NCBI GenBank assembly: GCA_009775375.1 | Contig: VSPO01000084.1 | Coordinates: forward strand, 1-15,368 | DNA length: 15,368 bases | Direction of reading: 5' to 3' | DNA from: Muribaculaceae bacterium | GTDB taxonomy: Bacteria > Bacteroidota > Bacteroidia > Bacteroidales > Muribaculaceae | Part shown: positions 15,172-15,368 of the stretch, one piece after another | Layout of the letters: each line of letters starts with the position of its first letter | Numbering within the stretch: the first letter of the stretch is position 1 | Position numbers and translations under genes: made by a program | The notes under the pieces: generated by a model | What the model saw: only the letters and a program-made list of their open reading frames with translations | What the model was told of the DNA's origin: nothing | Databases searched by the model: none

Positions 15172-15213
15172 CAAAGAAAGGAATTATCATTGATAATTCC
15201 TTTCTTTGTTTTT
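15172..15213 (+). terminator. Strong intrinsic terminator of the tRNA operon
   Basis: An 18-base arm CAAAGAAAGGAATTATCA (15172-15189) and its exact complement (15191-15208) form a long hairpin immediately followed by five Ts (15209-15213). The stem begins at the base after the discriminator of the second tRNA, so it ends transcription of the pair and may help define the 3' processing site. Confidence 0.9.
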
Positions 15214-15223
15214 CCATATTAAA

Positions 15224-15278
15224 AGCGCGTTCCTTAAAATCACCGCCCCTACGCTCCGAAATTATTAAGGAACGCGCT
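15224..15278. repeat. Inverted repeat with 14-bp perfect arms
   Basis: AGCGCGTTCCTTAA (15224-15237) faces TTAAGGAACGCGCT (15265-15278) across a 27-base loop. There is no T-run after either arm, so it is not a typical terminator. It could be a second, backup stop, a protein-binding site, or a palindromic repeat that recurs in the genome. No coding sequence overlaps it. Confidence 0.6.
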
Positions 15279-15344
15279 CTAAGTAGGGACATGGGCGCAT
15301 AGTAATAAACCTGTGTTTAGGCGTAAAGATTACATAGTCTGAAA

Positions 15345-15368
15345 ATGAAAAATTTAGTGTCGTTCACG
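15345..15368 (+). CDS. Possible start of a gene running off the window
   Basis: An ATG at 15345 opens a frame of eight codons (MKNLVSFT) that stays open to the last base. The A-rich bases before it (CTGAAAATG) fit a Bacteroidota start, and the lysine-then-hydrophobic beginning could be a signal peptide, but this is far too short to identify. No clear -7 box is seen upstream. It may be chance. Confidence 0.2.

Overview
The window comes from a member of the Bacteroidota, most likely the order Bacteroidales. The evidence is the promoter type (-7 box TAnnTTTG with a TTG or TTTG near -33, and no strong Shine-Dalgarno sequences), the SprA/Sov giant outer-membrane protein coded directly behind ruvA, and a DUF3575 outer-membrane protein. 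A gut family such as Muribaculaceae is a guess, not something the sequence proves. Most of the window is conserved housekeeping DNA. I see no phage, transposase, CRISPR array, toxin system or other defence locus.

Layout. On the minus strand, 45-698 codes a secreted DUF3575 protein, and 699-1078 has no gene. Then come sprA (1079-8536), the outer-membrane translocon of the type IX secretion system, and ruvA (8536-9126), the Holliday-junction binding subunit. ruvA and sprA overlap by one base and share a well-formed promoter at 9186-9216. Divergent from them on the plus strand is recR with a GNAT acetyltransferase (9279-10432, ATGA overlap). A 12-bp hairpin at 10445-10472 separates this pair from convergent yqgE (10474-11070, minus). 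The 248-bp gap upstream of yqgE and lysC holds a perfect 11-bp-arm palindrome and the lysC promoter. lysC (aspartokinase, 11319-12680) is followed by engB, a GtrA-like membrane protein and rpiB (12793-14359), which form one probable operon. Next are a 142-bp nested inverted repeat, folB, and two identical tRNA-Arg(ACG) genes behind a textbook promoter and ahead of a strong terminator. The last 155 bp hold a second inverted repeat and perhaps the first codons of another gene.

The genes serve recombination and repair (ruvA, recR), protein secretion (sprA), ribosome assembly (engB), Asp-family amino acids (lysC), pentose phosphate metabolism (rpiB), folate synthesis (folB) and translation (tRNA-Arg). 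They look like neighbours rather than one pathway.

The points most worth a second look are in non-coding DNA. One is the nested palindrome between rpiB and folB. Another is the pair of promoters (recR, engB) whose -7 boxes lie only 4-5 bases from the ATG and so predict leaderless mRNAs. The others are a 12-base extended -7 motif shared by recR and lysC, and the intergenic palindrome upstream of lysC and yqgE. I did not find a convincing new multi-gene system.
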